DNA of 32,312 nt from Oscillospiraceae bacterium (GCA_015068305.1 SVKV01000022.1:1-32312); one strand, 5' to 3'. Shown: positions 16,362-24,001, counted from the stretch's first letter. Made by a program: numbers and translations. The notes: generated by a model from the letters alone, not told the origin.

Positions 16362-17026
16362 GATTTTTCTCCATTCTTCTTATCTTCGGGGAATGCAAAT
16401 TTTCCCAGTATTGATGTAATCAGAAGCAGACCGCCCAGCAGTCCTATGGCGATCCAGAAATCCGGGGACGTCACATCCAGGGCCTTGTCGCCGATGTTGA
16501 TGAAGGCCAATGTGCCGGGGATGATGCCCAGGGCGGAACCGATGATGTAGGTTCTGTAGGACATGGAGGTCAGGCCGAAGGCATAGTTGATCAAATTGTA
16601 GGGAATCGCCGGAATCAGCCGCAGAACGATCAGCAGAATAAATCCGCCGCTGCTGTTCAGAGACTGAAGCCGGCTTTGCCAGAGGGGACTCAGTTTGCTT
16701 TGAATCAGCCGCTCAACTTTTTCGCGGCCCACATACCGGGCCAGGAGGAACATGACCGAACAATTCAGAATTGCGCCCAGGAAGGTATAGATGCTGCCCC
16801 AAACCAGACCGAAGAGCAATCCGCCGGCCAGGGCCAGCACTGCCACCGGGAAGAAAAAGGCCGGCAGCAGGGTAAACAGTCCGATATAGGCTGCGGCTGC
16901 CCAGCTGCCGCATTGGCTCACCGCGTCCTGGATCTGCTGAGGCGTCACCAAAGACCCCAGCCAGAGGCAAAAAAGCCCCAATCCCGCAAAAAGCAGGATC
17001 AGCACCAGATTTTTCCGGATCTTCAT
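16358..17026 (-). CDS. TVP38/TMEM64 (SNARE-associated / DedA-like) membrane protein B
   Basis: 222 residues from the ATG at 17026; an upstream extension to 17206 runs through AT-rich promoter sequence and is rejected. It has an N-terminal helix (LVLILLFAGLGLFCLWLGS), then LPAFFFPVAVLALAGGLLFGLVWG, CSVMFLLARYVGRE and RLIPAIPYNLINYAFGLTSM. The last holds the family Arg-x-x-P element. It ends in a basic tail. It opens the operon CCG protein–TVP38 A–TVP38 B, read leftward. Two unlike copies in one operon suggest a heteromeric pair, as with YdjX and YdjZ in E. coli. The ribosome site (GTGGGG) is weak. Confidence 0.86.
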   Translation of the reverse strand: MKIRKNLVLILLFAGLGLFCLWLGSLVTPQQIQDAVSQCGSWAAAAYIGLFTLLPAFFFPVAVLALAGGLLFGLVWGSIYTFLGAILNCSVMFLLARYVGREKVERLIQSKLSPLWQSRLQSLNSSGGFILLIVLRLIPAIPYNLINYAFGLTSMSYRTYIIGSALGIIPGTLAFINIGDKALDVTSPDFWIAIGLLGGLLLITSILGKFAFPEDKKNGEKS

Positions 17027-17045
17027 ACAGACCCCACTTTCCCAT

Positions 17046-17086
17046 AATAGTGATACTATTGTCTTATTTGATATCCGGAAAGTCAA
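17046..17086 (-). promoter_or_regulatory. Promoter and palindromic operator of the TVP38/CCG operon
   Basis: On the minus strand TTGACT (17086-17081), 17 bases, then GACAAT (17063-17058). Immediately downstream and overlapping the -10 is a perfect palindrome AATAGT-GAT-ACTATT (17046-17060), centred near the transcription start and about 20 bases ahead of the ATG. This is the placement of a repressor operator. The regulator is not identifiable here. Confidence 0.55.
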
Positions 17087-17185
17087 ATAGATAAAAGGTA
17101 TAAATGGATAAATGTTTAAATGGATTTTCTGTAAATAGTTGACAATCGTTGAAATTGCGTCGAAAGGGTGGCAGAACTTTGACGA

Positions 17186-17206
17186 TTGTGGGGCTTGAAC
17201 CCACAA
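17186..17206 (-). other. tRNA T-arm-like fragment
   Basis: On the minus strand the sequence gives a five-pair stem GTGGG/CCCAC around a seven-base loop TTCAAGC, extended by two more pairs. The loop fits the TTCRANY pattern of a T-arm. No anticodon or D-arm follows in the expected place, because the start of the pstS relic occupies it. It could be the 3' remnant of a tRNA left by recombination, or chance. Confidence 0.3.
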
Positions 17207-17228
17207 ATAACATTTTTGGAGGAAATTA

Positions 17229-17577
17229 TGAAGCGAATCATTGCTTTGCTGCTTTGCGTCCTGATGATTCTGCCCGTCGTCGCAGGTTGCTTCACGCCGG
17301 CTCCGGTGATTGCGGCCATTGGCGAGTCCTTCATTACGGAGTATGCTACCTGGAACATGGTCAATGCCGGGTTCACCGCTGAGGCAATCGAAACTACCGT
17401 TGCATCCGGCGGTTCCGGCGACGGCCCCAAGAGCGTTCTGGACGGCACCGCTGACTTCGGCATGCTGGCCCGCGCTGTCAAGGACAGCGAGAAGGGACCG
17501 GCTATATCGAGTACATGGTGGCTTCCGATGCCCCGGCCGCTTCCGTCAATAAGAACGGCCATATTCCCGCATATTAA
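17229..17577 (+). pseudogene. pstS: pstS relic (phosphate-binding protein), internally deleted
   Basis: The signal-peptide region (MKRIIALLLCVLMILPVVAGC) is intact with a ribosome site TTGGAGG. It leads straight into GSGDGPKSVLDGTADFGMLAR, the phosphate-binding GSGxG...DGTADIG block of PstS, then KDSEK. Near 17500 the reading frame changes by one. The remaining C-terminus (TGYIEYMVASDAPAASVNKN ... stop at 17577) lies in the +1-shifted frame. PstS is normally ~280-320 residues; only about 115 codons survive here, so large internal segments are gone and the product cannot fold as a receptor. The uninterrupted original-frame ORF ends at 17587. Confidence 0.75.
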
Positions 17578-17661
17578 GTTCTTCTGAAATTCTGGCTGTC
17601 ACTACCTTGCGTAATGGCAGTTCCTTTGTTATGATTACAGAAAAGCAAAGAAGGGATTCCA

Positions 17662-17985
17662 TTAAGAAGAATCGAAGACAGACTTTTTCAAATTATCATG
17701 GGTTTGTTCACCCTGCTGACAGGCAGCCGGTGGCGTCCGCTGATTTACAGCGGTGAGCCCGGCTTCGGCATGCGGAATATGATTCGTTCCGCAGTGTATG
17801 TGTCGGTGCTGGCAGTGCTCTTTGCGCTGGTGATGAAACCCGCCATGGCGCTGCCGTACCATCTGTATATGCTGCTGACCCAGGGCACCTCTTCTGAGAA
17901 TGCCTATGGCACGGCATTTGTGATGATGGTGGTTCTGGTTACCAATTCTCTGGCAATCTGGTTTACACGGAGGAATAGAAAATGA
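17662..17985 (+). pseudogene. pstC'-'pstA relic: N-terminal part of PstC joined to C-terminal part of PstA
   Basis: The frame opens with RIEDRLFQIIMGLFTLLTG and GSRWRPLIYSGEPGFGM...SAVYVSVLAVL. This is the first periplasmic loop and following helix of a PstC-type permease. It then passes directly into MKPAMALPYHLYMLLTQGTS, TAFVMMVVLVTNSLAIWF and a basic end, which is the C-terminus of a PstA permease. The EAA loops of both permeases and the entire region between are absent. Upstream (17578-17661) there is no convincing start. The stop codon still overlaps the ATG of the pstB relic (ATGA), preserving the ancestral operon arrangement. Confidence 0.7.
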
Positions 17986-18284
17986 AGGATTCCATAATCA
18001 CGCTCCACGATTTTGGCGTGGCTTACGAAAAGAAAACCCTCCTGGAAGGTGTCAACACGACCATCCGCCGGGGCCGGATTACTGCCATCATCGGACCCTC
18101 CGGCTGCGGCAAGTCCACCAGGCTGAAGGCCATGAACCGGATGCTGGAGCTCCAGGGTGATGCGAAGATCCGGGGCAGCATTCATCTGAACGGCCGGCTC
18201 TGGGAGCAGAATACCACGGAGGAGCTGTTCAATAACCCCCAGCGGCAGGAAACAAAAGACTATTTGCAGGGCGCATACGCCTAA
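17982..18284 (+). pseudogene. pstB: pstB relic (phosphate ABC ATPase), internally deleted
   Basis: About 70 residues of the PstB N-terminus are kept, including Walker A GPSGCGKST and the typical LKAMNRMLEL helix. After HLNGRLW it jumps to TTEELFNNPQRQETKDYLQGAYA, the C-terminal tail of PstB. The Q-loop, ABC signature, Walker B and H-loop are missing (100 residues versus ~250), so it cannot be an active ATPase. The join is in frame, so a small protein could still be made. Together with the two upstream relics it forms a shrunken pstSCAB operon. Confidence 0.78.
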
Positions 18285-18297
18285 GGAGATATACAAT

Positions 18298-18765
18298 ATG
18301 ATGAATATTCAGATTCCCGGACGGGAATTGCTGAGTCTGAGCCATCTGGTGCTGGACTACAATGGAACCATTGCAGAGGATGGCAATATCATTGAGGGCA
18401 TCCGCCCCCGGCTGGCAGAGCTTTCCAAGGACCTGTCCATCTACGTCATTACGGCAGATACCCACGGCACTGCGGCCAGGAAGTGCGAAGGCCTGCCCCT
18501 GCAGGTGCTGACCTTCCCCACCACGGAAGTGGGCAAAATTAAGGCTGCAGAGGTCTGCAGGATGGAAGGGGGCGTTGTCACCATCGGCAACGGTTTTAAT
18601 GACATCCAGATGTCCGATGCTGCGGATCTGTCCATCTGCGTCATCGGCAGGGAAGGCTGCTGCGGCGCATTGCTGGCCCACACGGATGTTGTGGTGACAT
18701 CCATTGAGGATGCATTGGATCTGCTGCTGAAGACCGGCCGCCTCCGGGCAACACTCCGCACTTAA
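18298..18765 (+). CDS. HAD-superfamily 'soluble P-type ATPase'-like hydrolase
   Basis: 155 residues. HAD motif I is D20-YNGT24 (Asn where most HAD phosphatases have Asp), motif II ITADTHG (51-57), a conserved Lys in GKIKAAEV (79-86), and motif IV GNGFND with Asp102 (97-102) and SDAAD. This matches the stand-alone P-type ATPase phosphorylation-domain-like proteins (COG4087 type): cytoplasmic, substrate unknown. There is no membrane segment. AAGGAGATAT overlaps the end of the pstB relic; two adjacent ATGs (18298, 18301) are possible starts. Unlike its upstream neighbours it looks intact, so selection may be keeping the relic leader as its transcription entry. Confidence 0.8.
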   Translation: MMNIQIPGRELLSLSHLVLDYNGTIAEDGNIIEGIRPRLAELSKDLSIYVITADTHGTAARKCEGLPLQVLTFPTTEVGKIKAAEVCRMEGGVVTIGNGFNDIQMSDAADLSICVIGREGCCGALLAHTDVVVTSIEDALDLLLKTGRLRATLRT

Positions 18766-18771
18766 TAAAAA

Positions 18772-18804
18772 CAAAGCCCCGGTTCCTGGTGAACCGGGGC
18801 TTTG
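18772..18804. terminator. Bidirectional terminator
   Basis: A perfect 14-bp stem CAAAGCCCCGGTTC / GAACCGGGGCTTTG with a CTGGT loop lies just past the HAD gene stop and before the stop of the opposing GH1 gene. A-rich sequence on its left acts as the U-tract for the minus-strand transcript; the plus-strand U-tract is short. Confidence 0.85.
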
Positions 18805-18851
18805 CTGCGGTTTCGGTAATGAGCCGGAATATGTAGCGTGAATTGGCGCGG

Positions 18852-20204
18852 TCAGAAACTGACATTTCCCGACTGGACGACATTGCGGTACCAGCGGAAG
18901 GAATCCTTCGGGAGCCGCTGACCGGTGGGAAAATCCACATAAACCAGGCCGAAACGGTCGCCGTAGCCGCTGTGCCATTCCAGATTGTCGGTCAGTGCCC
19001 AGTGGAAATAGCCCCGGATGTCGGCGCCGCTTTCCACAGCCCGGCTCAGAGCATCCAGATAACGGGCCAGAAAATCGATCCGGTCCGGGTCGTGAACCTT
19101 GCCGTCCAGATAGATCCGGTCATTGCAGCTGAGGCCGTTTTCCGTGATGTAGCCGGGAAGTTTGTAGCGCTCCTGCAGGAACCGGACACCCCAGTTCAGC
19201 ACCTCCGGCGTTACAGGCCATTTCAGAGCAGTCCGGGGATAGCCGGGATACTTGGGAACATAGATGGGGCTCTTTTCTCCGGCGAGAACAGCGTGGCCGT
19301 TGTAAATGTTATAGCCCAGCATATCCGGCACCGTATGAATGATCTCCAGCTGCTCCGGTGTCACCGATTGTACCAGAGGTTCCAGAACCGTCCCGGCACA
19401 GTGGGGGAACTTACCCAGACAGATGGGATCCAGCAGCCATTGGTGGGTGAAAATCCAGTTGGCGGCATCCGTAGCGAAGGTTGCCTGACGGGCAGCATCG
19501 ATGTTTTCCGGGGTTTCTGTTTCCGGATAGCAAAGATTTCCGGTGGATGCGATGCCGACGACGGCATCGGGGTCTGCGGCTTTGATTGCCCGCTGGGCAA
19601 GGCCGTGGGCCATCATCTGATGGACATGGACCCGGAATTGCTCCGGAAGTTCCAGCCGCAGTCCCGGCGCATGGATGCCCTGGGCATAGCCGAGGGAGGT
19701 GGTGCACTGGGGCTCGTTCAGTGTAAAATAGTGCCGGACTCTGCCTTTGAAATGATCTGCCATCATACCGGCAAACCGGCCAAAGGCATGGGTAGTTTCC
19801 TCTGCCTGCCAGCCGCCCCGGTCCTGAGCTGCCTGAGGCAGTTCCCAGTGGTACAGGGTCATATAGGGTTCGATGCCGGCATCCAGACAGCCGTCCACGA
19901 TTTTGTCGTAATAGGCAAGACCGGCCCGGTTCCAGCTTCCGTCGGCATTGGGATCGATTCTGGCCCAGGAGGTTGAAAACCGATAGGCTTTGACACCCAG
20001 CTCTTTCAGAAGGGCGATATCTTCTTTGTAACGGTGATAGGAGTCGCAGGCGATGTCGCCGGTATCCCCGTAGGCAATCTTTCCGGGGGTATGGGTGAAG
20101 GTGCGCCAGATGCTGGCACCGCCTCCGTCTTCCAGATCATAGCCTTCAATCTGATAGGCAGCGGATGCTGCGCCCCAGAGGAAATCCTTTGGGAAGGTGC
20201 TCAC
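18852..20204 (-). CDS. GH1 beta-glucosidase / beta-glycosidase
   Basis: A cytoplasmic retaining beta-glycosidase acting on cellobiose-like or aryl beta-glucosides. 450 residues, the usual length for bacterial GH1. The N-terminal FPKDFLWGAASAAYQIEG signature (4-21), acid/base Glu164 in TLNEP, nucleophile Glu355 in ITENG, and WALTDNLEW near the end are all present. There is no signal peptide. The start is GTG at 20204, overlapping the phosphorylase stop by four bases (GTGA), so expression is coupled. With GH94 next door it can hydrolyse what phosphorolysis does not take. 6-phospho-beta-glucosidase is less likely because the locus has an ABC importer and no PTS. Confidence 0.93.
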   Translation of the reverse strand: MSTFPKDFLWGAASAAYQIEGYDLEDGGGASIWRTFTHTPGKIAYGDTGDIACDSYHRYKEDIALLKELGVKAYRFSTSWARIDPNADGSWNRAGLAYYDKIVDGCLDAGIEPYMTLYHWELPQAAQDRGGWQAEETTHAFGRFAGMMADHFKGRVRHYFTLNEPQCTTSLGYAQGIHAPGLRLELPEQFRVHVHQMMAHGLAQRAIKAADPDAVVGIASTGNLCYPETETPENIDAARQATFATDAANWIFTHQWLLDPICLGKFPHCAGTVLEPLVQSVTPEQLEIIHTVPDMLGYNIYNGHAVLAGEKSPIYVPKYPGYPRTALKWPVTPEVLNWGVRFLQERYKLPGYITENGLSCNDRIYLDGKVHDPDRIDFLARYLDALSRAVESGADIRGYFHWALTDNLEWHSGYGDRFGLVYVDFPTGQRLPKDSFRWYRNVVQSGNVSF

Positions 20205-22615
20205 AGCGTCACCTCCACGGTCACGGCATCCCTGTCCGTCAGCGGCACCAGATTGCCGGAAACGGGCACTCCGTCAACGCACAGGCTTGTTTCACCGGTG
20301 CGGCGGATATGGATGTTGTATTCGGTGCCCCGGAACCGGCGGATGACCGTAAACTCGTTCCAGTCATCGGGAACACAGGGGGCGATGCGCAGACCGTCGT
20401 ATTCGGGATAGATGCCCAGGATCGCCTGGGAAATGGAGAGGAAGGTCCAGCTGGCAGTACCGGTGAGCCAGGAATTCTTGGCGTGGCCCGGATTGCCGGA
20501 GGCCCGGCCTGTGACCATCTGGGCGTAGCAGTAGGGCTCGGTTTCGTGAATCTCGGATTTTTCCTCCAGATAGGCAGGGCAGATCCGGCGGTAAATATCA
20601 AATGCCTCGTTGCCCCGGCCCAGAGCGGCCTCGGCGCAGACGATCCAGGGATTGTTGTGGCAGAATACGGAGCCATTCTCCTTGAATCCGGGAGGATAGG
20701 AGGAAATTTCGCCCAGCTCCAGGTGGTATTCCGTATAGCAGGGGGCCAGCAGTTCCACGCCGTATTCGCCCAGCAGGTGCTTTCTGGTGGATTCCATGGC
20801 CTGGATGCCGTATTCTTTTCCACCCACACCGGCCAGGGTGCAGAAACCCTGGGGCTCGATAAAGATCTGTCCTTCTCTGCATTCGGAAGAGCCTACCTTG
20901 TTGCCGTAGGCATCGTAGGCCCGGAGGAACCATGCGCCGTCCCAGCCATCCCGGAGGATGGCTTTTTCCATGTCCGCAACTGCCTCACGGATGGATTTTG
21001 CTTCTTCTTCCAGACCGATCCGCTGGCACAGGGCCGCATATTCACTGCCGTACTTGACGAACATACCACCGATAAATACGGACTCTGCCACGGGGCCTTC
21101 GGAGGGACCGAAGGTCTGGAAGGATTCGCCGGGCTCCTCGGAGAAGCAGTTTAAGTTCAGACAGTCGTTCCAGTCGGCCCGGCCAATCAGCGGCAGGCCG
21201 TGGGGACCCCGATTGTTGACGGTGAAATTGACGCTCCGGCGGACATGCTCCAGCAGGGGCACCTCAGAGCCGGGAACATTGTCGAAGGGGGTGGGATGAT
21301 CGAGAATCGTGAAATCGCCGGTCTCCTTGATGTAGGCACAGACGGCGCCCACCAGCCACAGGGGATCGTCATTGAAGCCACCGCCGATGTCGTTGTTGCC
21401 CCGCTTGGTCAGGGGCTGATACTGGTGATAGGTGGAGCCGTCGGCAAACTGGATGGAAGCGATATCGATGATCCGCTCCCGGGCCCGGTCCGGCACGATG
21501 TGCATGAAGCCGTAGAGGTCCTGGCAGGAATCCCGGAAGCCCATGCCCCGGCCGGTGCCGGTTTCGTAGTAGGAGGCGGAGCGGCTCATATTGAAGGTGA
21601 CCATGCACTGATACTGATGCCAGATGTTGACCATCCGGTTGAGCTTCTCATTGTCGGAGCGCAGCTGGTAGTTGCCCAGAAGCTTGTCCCAGTAGACGGA
21701 GAGTTCAGCCAGGGCGGCATCTACAGCAGCGGGATCGGCAAATTTCCCCCAGACCCGCTTGGCATCCGTCTTGCGGATAACGCCGGGAGCGATGAATTTC
21801 TGATCTCTGGGGTTTTTGCCGTAGCCCAGGGTAAAGATTGCCCGGTAGCTTTCGCCGGGGGCCAGGGTGATCTCCAGATGGTGGCAGCCGATGGGATACC
21901 AGCCTACGATTTTGGAGGATGCACTCCGCTCCTCCCGGACAAGCTGAGGATCGCTCCAGTCGCCCATATGGCCCAGGAAGGTATTCCGGTCCGTGTCCCA
22001 GCCAGCTTCGGGCACATTGACGCCGTAGAAGGCATAGTGATCCCGGCGCTCCCGGTATTCGGTCTTGTGATAGATGATGCCGTCCTCCACCTCGGATTCG
22101 GCGATGTTTAAGTTTCTCTGATAGTTGGTGGAGTCGTCCACTGCGTTCCACAGGCACCATTCCATCACGCCGTAGACATGAACGGTCTTGACTTCCCCGG
22201 TTTCGTTGGTCAGCACCAGGTCGTGGATCTCGCAGTTTTCTCCCACGGGAACAAAGAAGGTCATTTTTGCCTTCAGACCGTCCTTGGCGCTGTCGAAGGT
22301 GGTGTAACCCATGCCGTGGCGGCATTCATACCGGTCCAGCTCCGTTTTCGTGGGGAGGAACCCGGGATTCCATGCTTTTTTGCCCGCCTCCTTAATATAA
22401 TAGAAGCGGCCGCCCTGGTCGCCGGGCACTGCATTATACCGGTAGCGAAGAATGCGCTGCAGCTTGGCATCCCGATAGAAGCAGTAGCCGCCGGCCGTGT
22501 TGGAAATCATGCCAAGGAAATCTTCGCTGCCCAGGTAATTGATCCAGGGCAGGGGGGTGGCCGGGGTGGTAATGACATATTCCCGCCGGGCATCATCAAA
22601 ATATCCAAATTTCAT
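20201..22615 (-). CDS. GH94 cellobiose phosphorylase
   Basis: Reversible phosphorolysis of cellobiose to glucose-1-phosphate and glucose, saving ATP. 804 residues from the ATG at 22615 (AAGGAG upstream); the start nine bases further up is rejected on spacing. The N-terminal beta-sandwich has YVITTPATPLPWINYLG. The (alpha/alpha)6 barrel has TGRGMGFRDSCQDL, and GRADWNDCLNLNCF with Asp481 and Asp484 holding the general-acid site of cellobiose phosphorylases. SWLTGTASW and a GLRIAPCVP C-terminal sandwich follow. It is much shorter than cellodextrin phosphorylase (~980 residues). It leads the two-gene GH94-GH1 operon, divergent from lacI. Laminaribiose or chitobiose specificity cannot be fully excluded by eye. 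Confidence 0.9.
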   Translation of the reverse strand: MKFGYFDDARREYVITTPATPLPWINYLGSEDFLGMISNTAGGYCFYRDAKLQRILRYRYNAVPGDQGGRFYYIKEAGKKAWNPGFLPTKTELDRYECRHGMGYTTFDSAKDGLKAKMTFFVPVGENCEIHDLVLTNETGEVKTVHVYGVMEWCLWNAVDDSTNYQRNLNIAESEVEDGIIYHKTEYRERRDHYAFYGVNVPEAGWDTDRNTFLGHMGDWSDPQLVREERSASSKIVGWYPIGCHHLEITLAPGESYRAIFTLGYGKNPRDQKFIAPGVIRKTDAKRVWGKFADPAAVDAALAELSVYWDKLLGNYQLRSDNEKLNRMVNIWHQYQCMVTFNMSRSASYYETGTGRGMGFRDSCQDLYGFMHIVPDRARERIIDIASIQFADGSTYHQYQPLTKRGNNDIGGGFNDDPLWLVGAVCAYIKETGDFTILDHPTPFDNVPGSEVPLLEHVRRSVNFTVNNRGPHGLPLIGRADWNDCLNLNCFSEEPGESFQTFGPSEGPVAESVFIGGMFVKYGSEYAALCQRIGLEEEAKSIREAVADMEKAILRDGWDGAWFLRAYDAYGNKVGSSECREGQIFIEPQGFCTLAGVGGKEYGIQAMESTRKHLLGEYGVELLAPCYTEYHLELGEISSYPPGFKENGSVFCHNNPWIVCAEAALGRGNEAFDIYRRICPAYLEEKSEIHETEPYCYAQMVTGRASGNPGHAKNSWLTGTASWTFLSISQAILGIYPEYDGLRIAPCVPDDWNEFTVIRRFRGTEYNIHIRRTGETSLCVDGVPVSGNLVPLTDRDAVTVEVTL

Positions 22616-22689
22616 GACCTGCACTCCTTTTCACTGTCTGTTCCAATATCACGATACTATATCGATTAAGTATAGAAAATTACACCTTT

Positions 22690-22766
22690 AGCATAGCGGA
22701 TATCCACAAGAATTGCAAGAACTTTTTTGACTTCTTTGGAACTTTTTACAGTTTCCGCTATCCGCT
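22690..22766 (-). promoter_or_regulatory. Tentative promoter region of the GH94-GH1 operon with inverted repeat
   Basis: On the minus strand TTGCAA (22718-22713), 17 bases, TATGCT (22695-22690); each box matches consensus at four positions. TAGCGGATA (22694-22702) overlaps the -10 and recurs inverted as TATCCGCT (22759-22766). A second small palindrome, CGATA-CTA-TATCG, lies at 22652-22664 in the leader. Within the 345-base intergenic stretch 22616-22960 no further gene is seen. Confidence 0.35.
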
Positions 22767-22884
22767 GGATGGGGCTCACTGTATTTTCGCTCTTTTTCGT
22801 AAGCAGATTATACAATTTTTCGTCCCCGGGGTGTACAGGTTCGCCAAAATTTGTCGATTTCGCCCGCAATCCGCAAAAACCATC

Positions 22885-22932
22885 TTGATATTTCATGCAA
22901 GTTGCGCTATATTGAAAGTGCGTAAACGTTTA
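22885..22932 (+). promoter_or_regulatory. lacI promoter with LacI-type operator
   Basis: TTGATA (22885-22890), 17 bases, TATATT (22908-22913). Nine bases further on is the perfect palindrome TAAACGTTTA (22923-22932) with the central CG typical of LacI/CcpA-family operators. Its position at the likely transcription start implies autorepression by the LacI-type protein encoded 28 bases downstream, or CcpA control. Confidence 0.7.
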
Positions 22933-22960
22933 AGATATCAGAATCCGCGAGGAATTGCCT

Positions 22961-23965
22961 ATGGTATCCATGAAAGATATTGCCCAGCGCTGCGGCGTAT
23001 CCGTCGCAACTGTGAGCAAGGCTCTGAACGGCCAGCCCGATATCGGCGAGGAGACCCGCAGCCGTGTGGAGCAGGTGGCCCGGGAGCTGGGCTACATGAC
23101 CAATGCCGCCGCCAGAGCACTGAAAACCAACCGGACCTATAATCTGGGCGTGCTGTTCGTGGATGAGCGGCGCAGCGGCCTGGCCCATGAGTATTTTTCC
23201 ACCATGCTGGAAAGCTTCAAGGTGGAAGCGGAATCCCACGGCTACGATATCACCTTCATCAATCACAATGTGGGGGGCAAGCGGACCAGTTATCTGCAGC
23301 ACTGCCTCTACCGGGGTGTGGACGGTGTGGTCATTGCCTGTGTGGACTTTTCGGACCCTCAGGTTCAGGAACTTGTGGAAAGCGGCCTGCCCCTGGTGAC
23401 CGTGGATCATGTTTTCAACAACCGGCTGGCTGTGGTCTCCGACAATGTCAGCGGCCTGGAAGAGCTAGTCCGCTATGTGTACGCAAAGGGCCACCGGAAG
23501 ATCGCCTTTCTCCACGGCGAACGGACCACCGTTACCCAGAACCGGCTCATCGGCTTCCACCGGGCCTGCGAGGATCTGGGGCTGGAGATTCCGGAGGAAT
23601 ATATCCGGGAATGCGTCTACCACGATCCGGAGCGCTGTGCCAAAGCAACCGGCGAGATTCTGGATCTGCCGGAACGTCCCACCTGCATCATCTTTCCGGA
23701 CGACTTTTCCTATATCGGCGGCATGAACGTCCTCAATGACCGGGGACTTCGGGTTCCGGAGGATATTTCCGTCGTGGGCTACGACGGCATCCATCTGGCA
23801 AAGGTGCTCCGGCTGACCACCTACAGTCAGAATGCCGTGAAGCTCGGTGCCATCGCGGCCGAGCGGCTGATCAGCCTGATCGAACACCCCAAAACCACCC
23901 CAACGGACCGGATTATGGTTCCCGGCGAACTGCTGGAGGGCGCTTCCGTCAAGGACATCCGGTAA
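22961..23965 (+). CDS. LacI-family transcriptional regulator
   Basis: 334 residues. The N-terminal helix-turn-helix (MKDIAQRCGVSVATVSKAL, then an ALNG hinge lead) is followed by the hinge region NAAARALKTNRT and a periplasmic-binding-like sugar sensor domain with GVLFVDE, YRGVDGVVIA, YAKGHRKIAFLHG and VVGYDG blocks. The ATG at 22961 is chosen because GAGGA ends seven bases upstream; the TTG at 22955 and the ATG at 22970 are alternatives. It sits between the divergent GH94-GH1 operon and the sugar ABC genes and carries a LacI-type operator in its own leader, so it likely represses the beta-glucoside locus until an imported sugar or its product binds. Confidence 0.92.
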   Translation: MVSMKDIAQRCGVSVATVSKALNGQPDIGEETRSRVEQVARELGYMTNAAARALKTNRTYNLGVLFVDERRSGLAHEYFSTMLESFKVEAESHGYDITFINHNVGGKRTSYLQHCLYRGVDGVVIACVDFSDPQVQELVESGLPLVTVDHVFNNRLAVVSDNVSGLEELVRYVYAKGHRKIAFLHGERTTVTQNRLIGFHRACEDLGLEIPEEYIRECVYHDPERCAKATGEILDLPERPTCIIFPDDFSYIGGMNVLNDRGLRVPEDISVVGYDGIHLAKVLRLTTYSQNAVKLGAIAAERLISLIEHPKTTPTDRIMVPGELLEGASVKDIR

Positions 23966-23979
23966 AATCAACTGTGTAT

Positions 23980-24001
23980 GTTATCGGGGATACCCCGTAA
24001 C
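23980..24001 (+). terminator. Hairpin between lacI and the sugar-binding protein gene
   Basis: GTTA-T-CGGGG / CCCCG-TAAC with an ATA loop and one bulged T, no T-run. It lies 15 bases past the lacI stop and 22 bases before the next ATG. It may attenuate read-through from lacI, or protect a processed 5' end of the binding-protein message. Confidence 0.45.

Noticed and set aside
17027..17206. N-terminal extension of TVP38/TMEM64 protein B
   Set aside because: AT-rich promoter-like sequence with a palindrome; the family N-terminal helix begins right after the ATG at 17026.
17229..18284. Intact small phosphate-transport genes
   Set aside because: Each ORF lacks essential parts (PstB signature and Walker B, permease EAA loops, most of PstS), so they are better called relics, though conserved mini-proteins are not strictly excluded.
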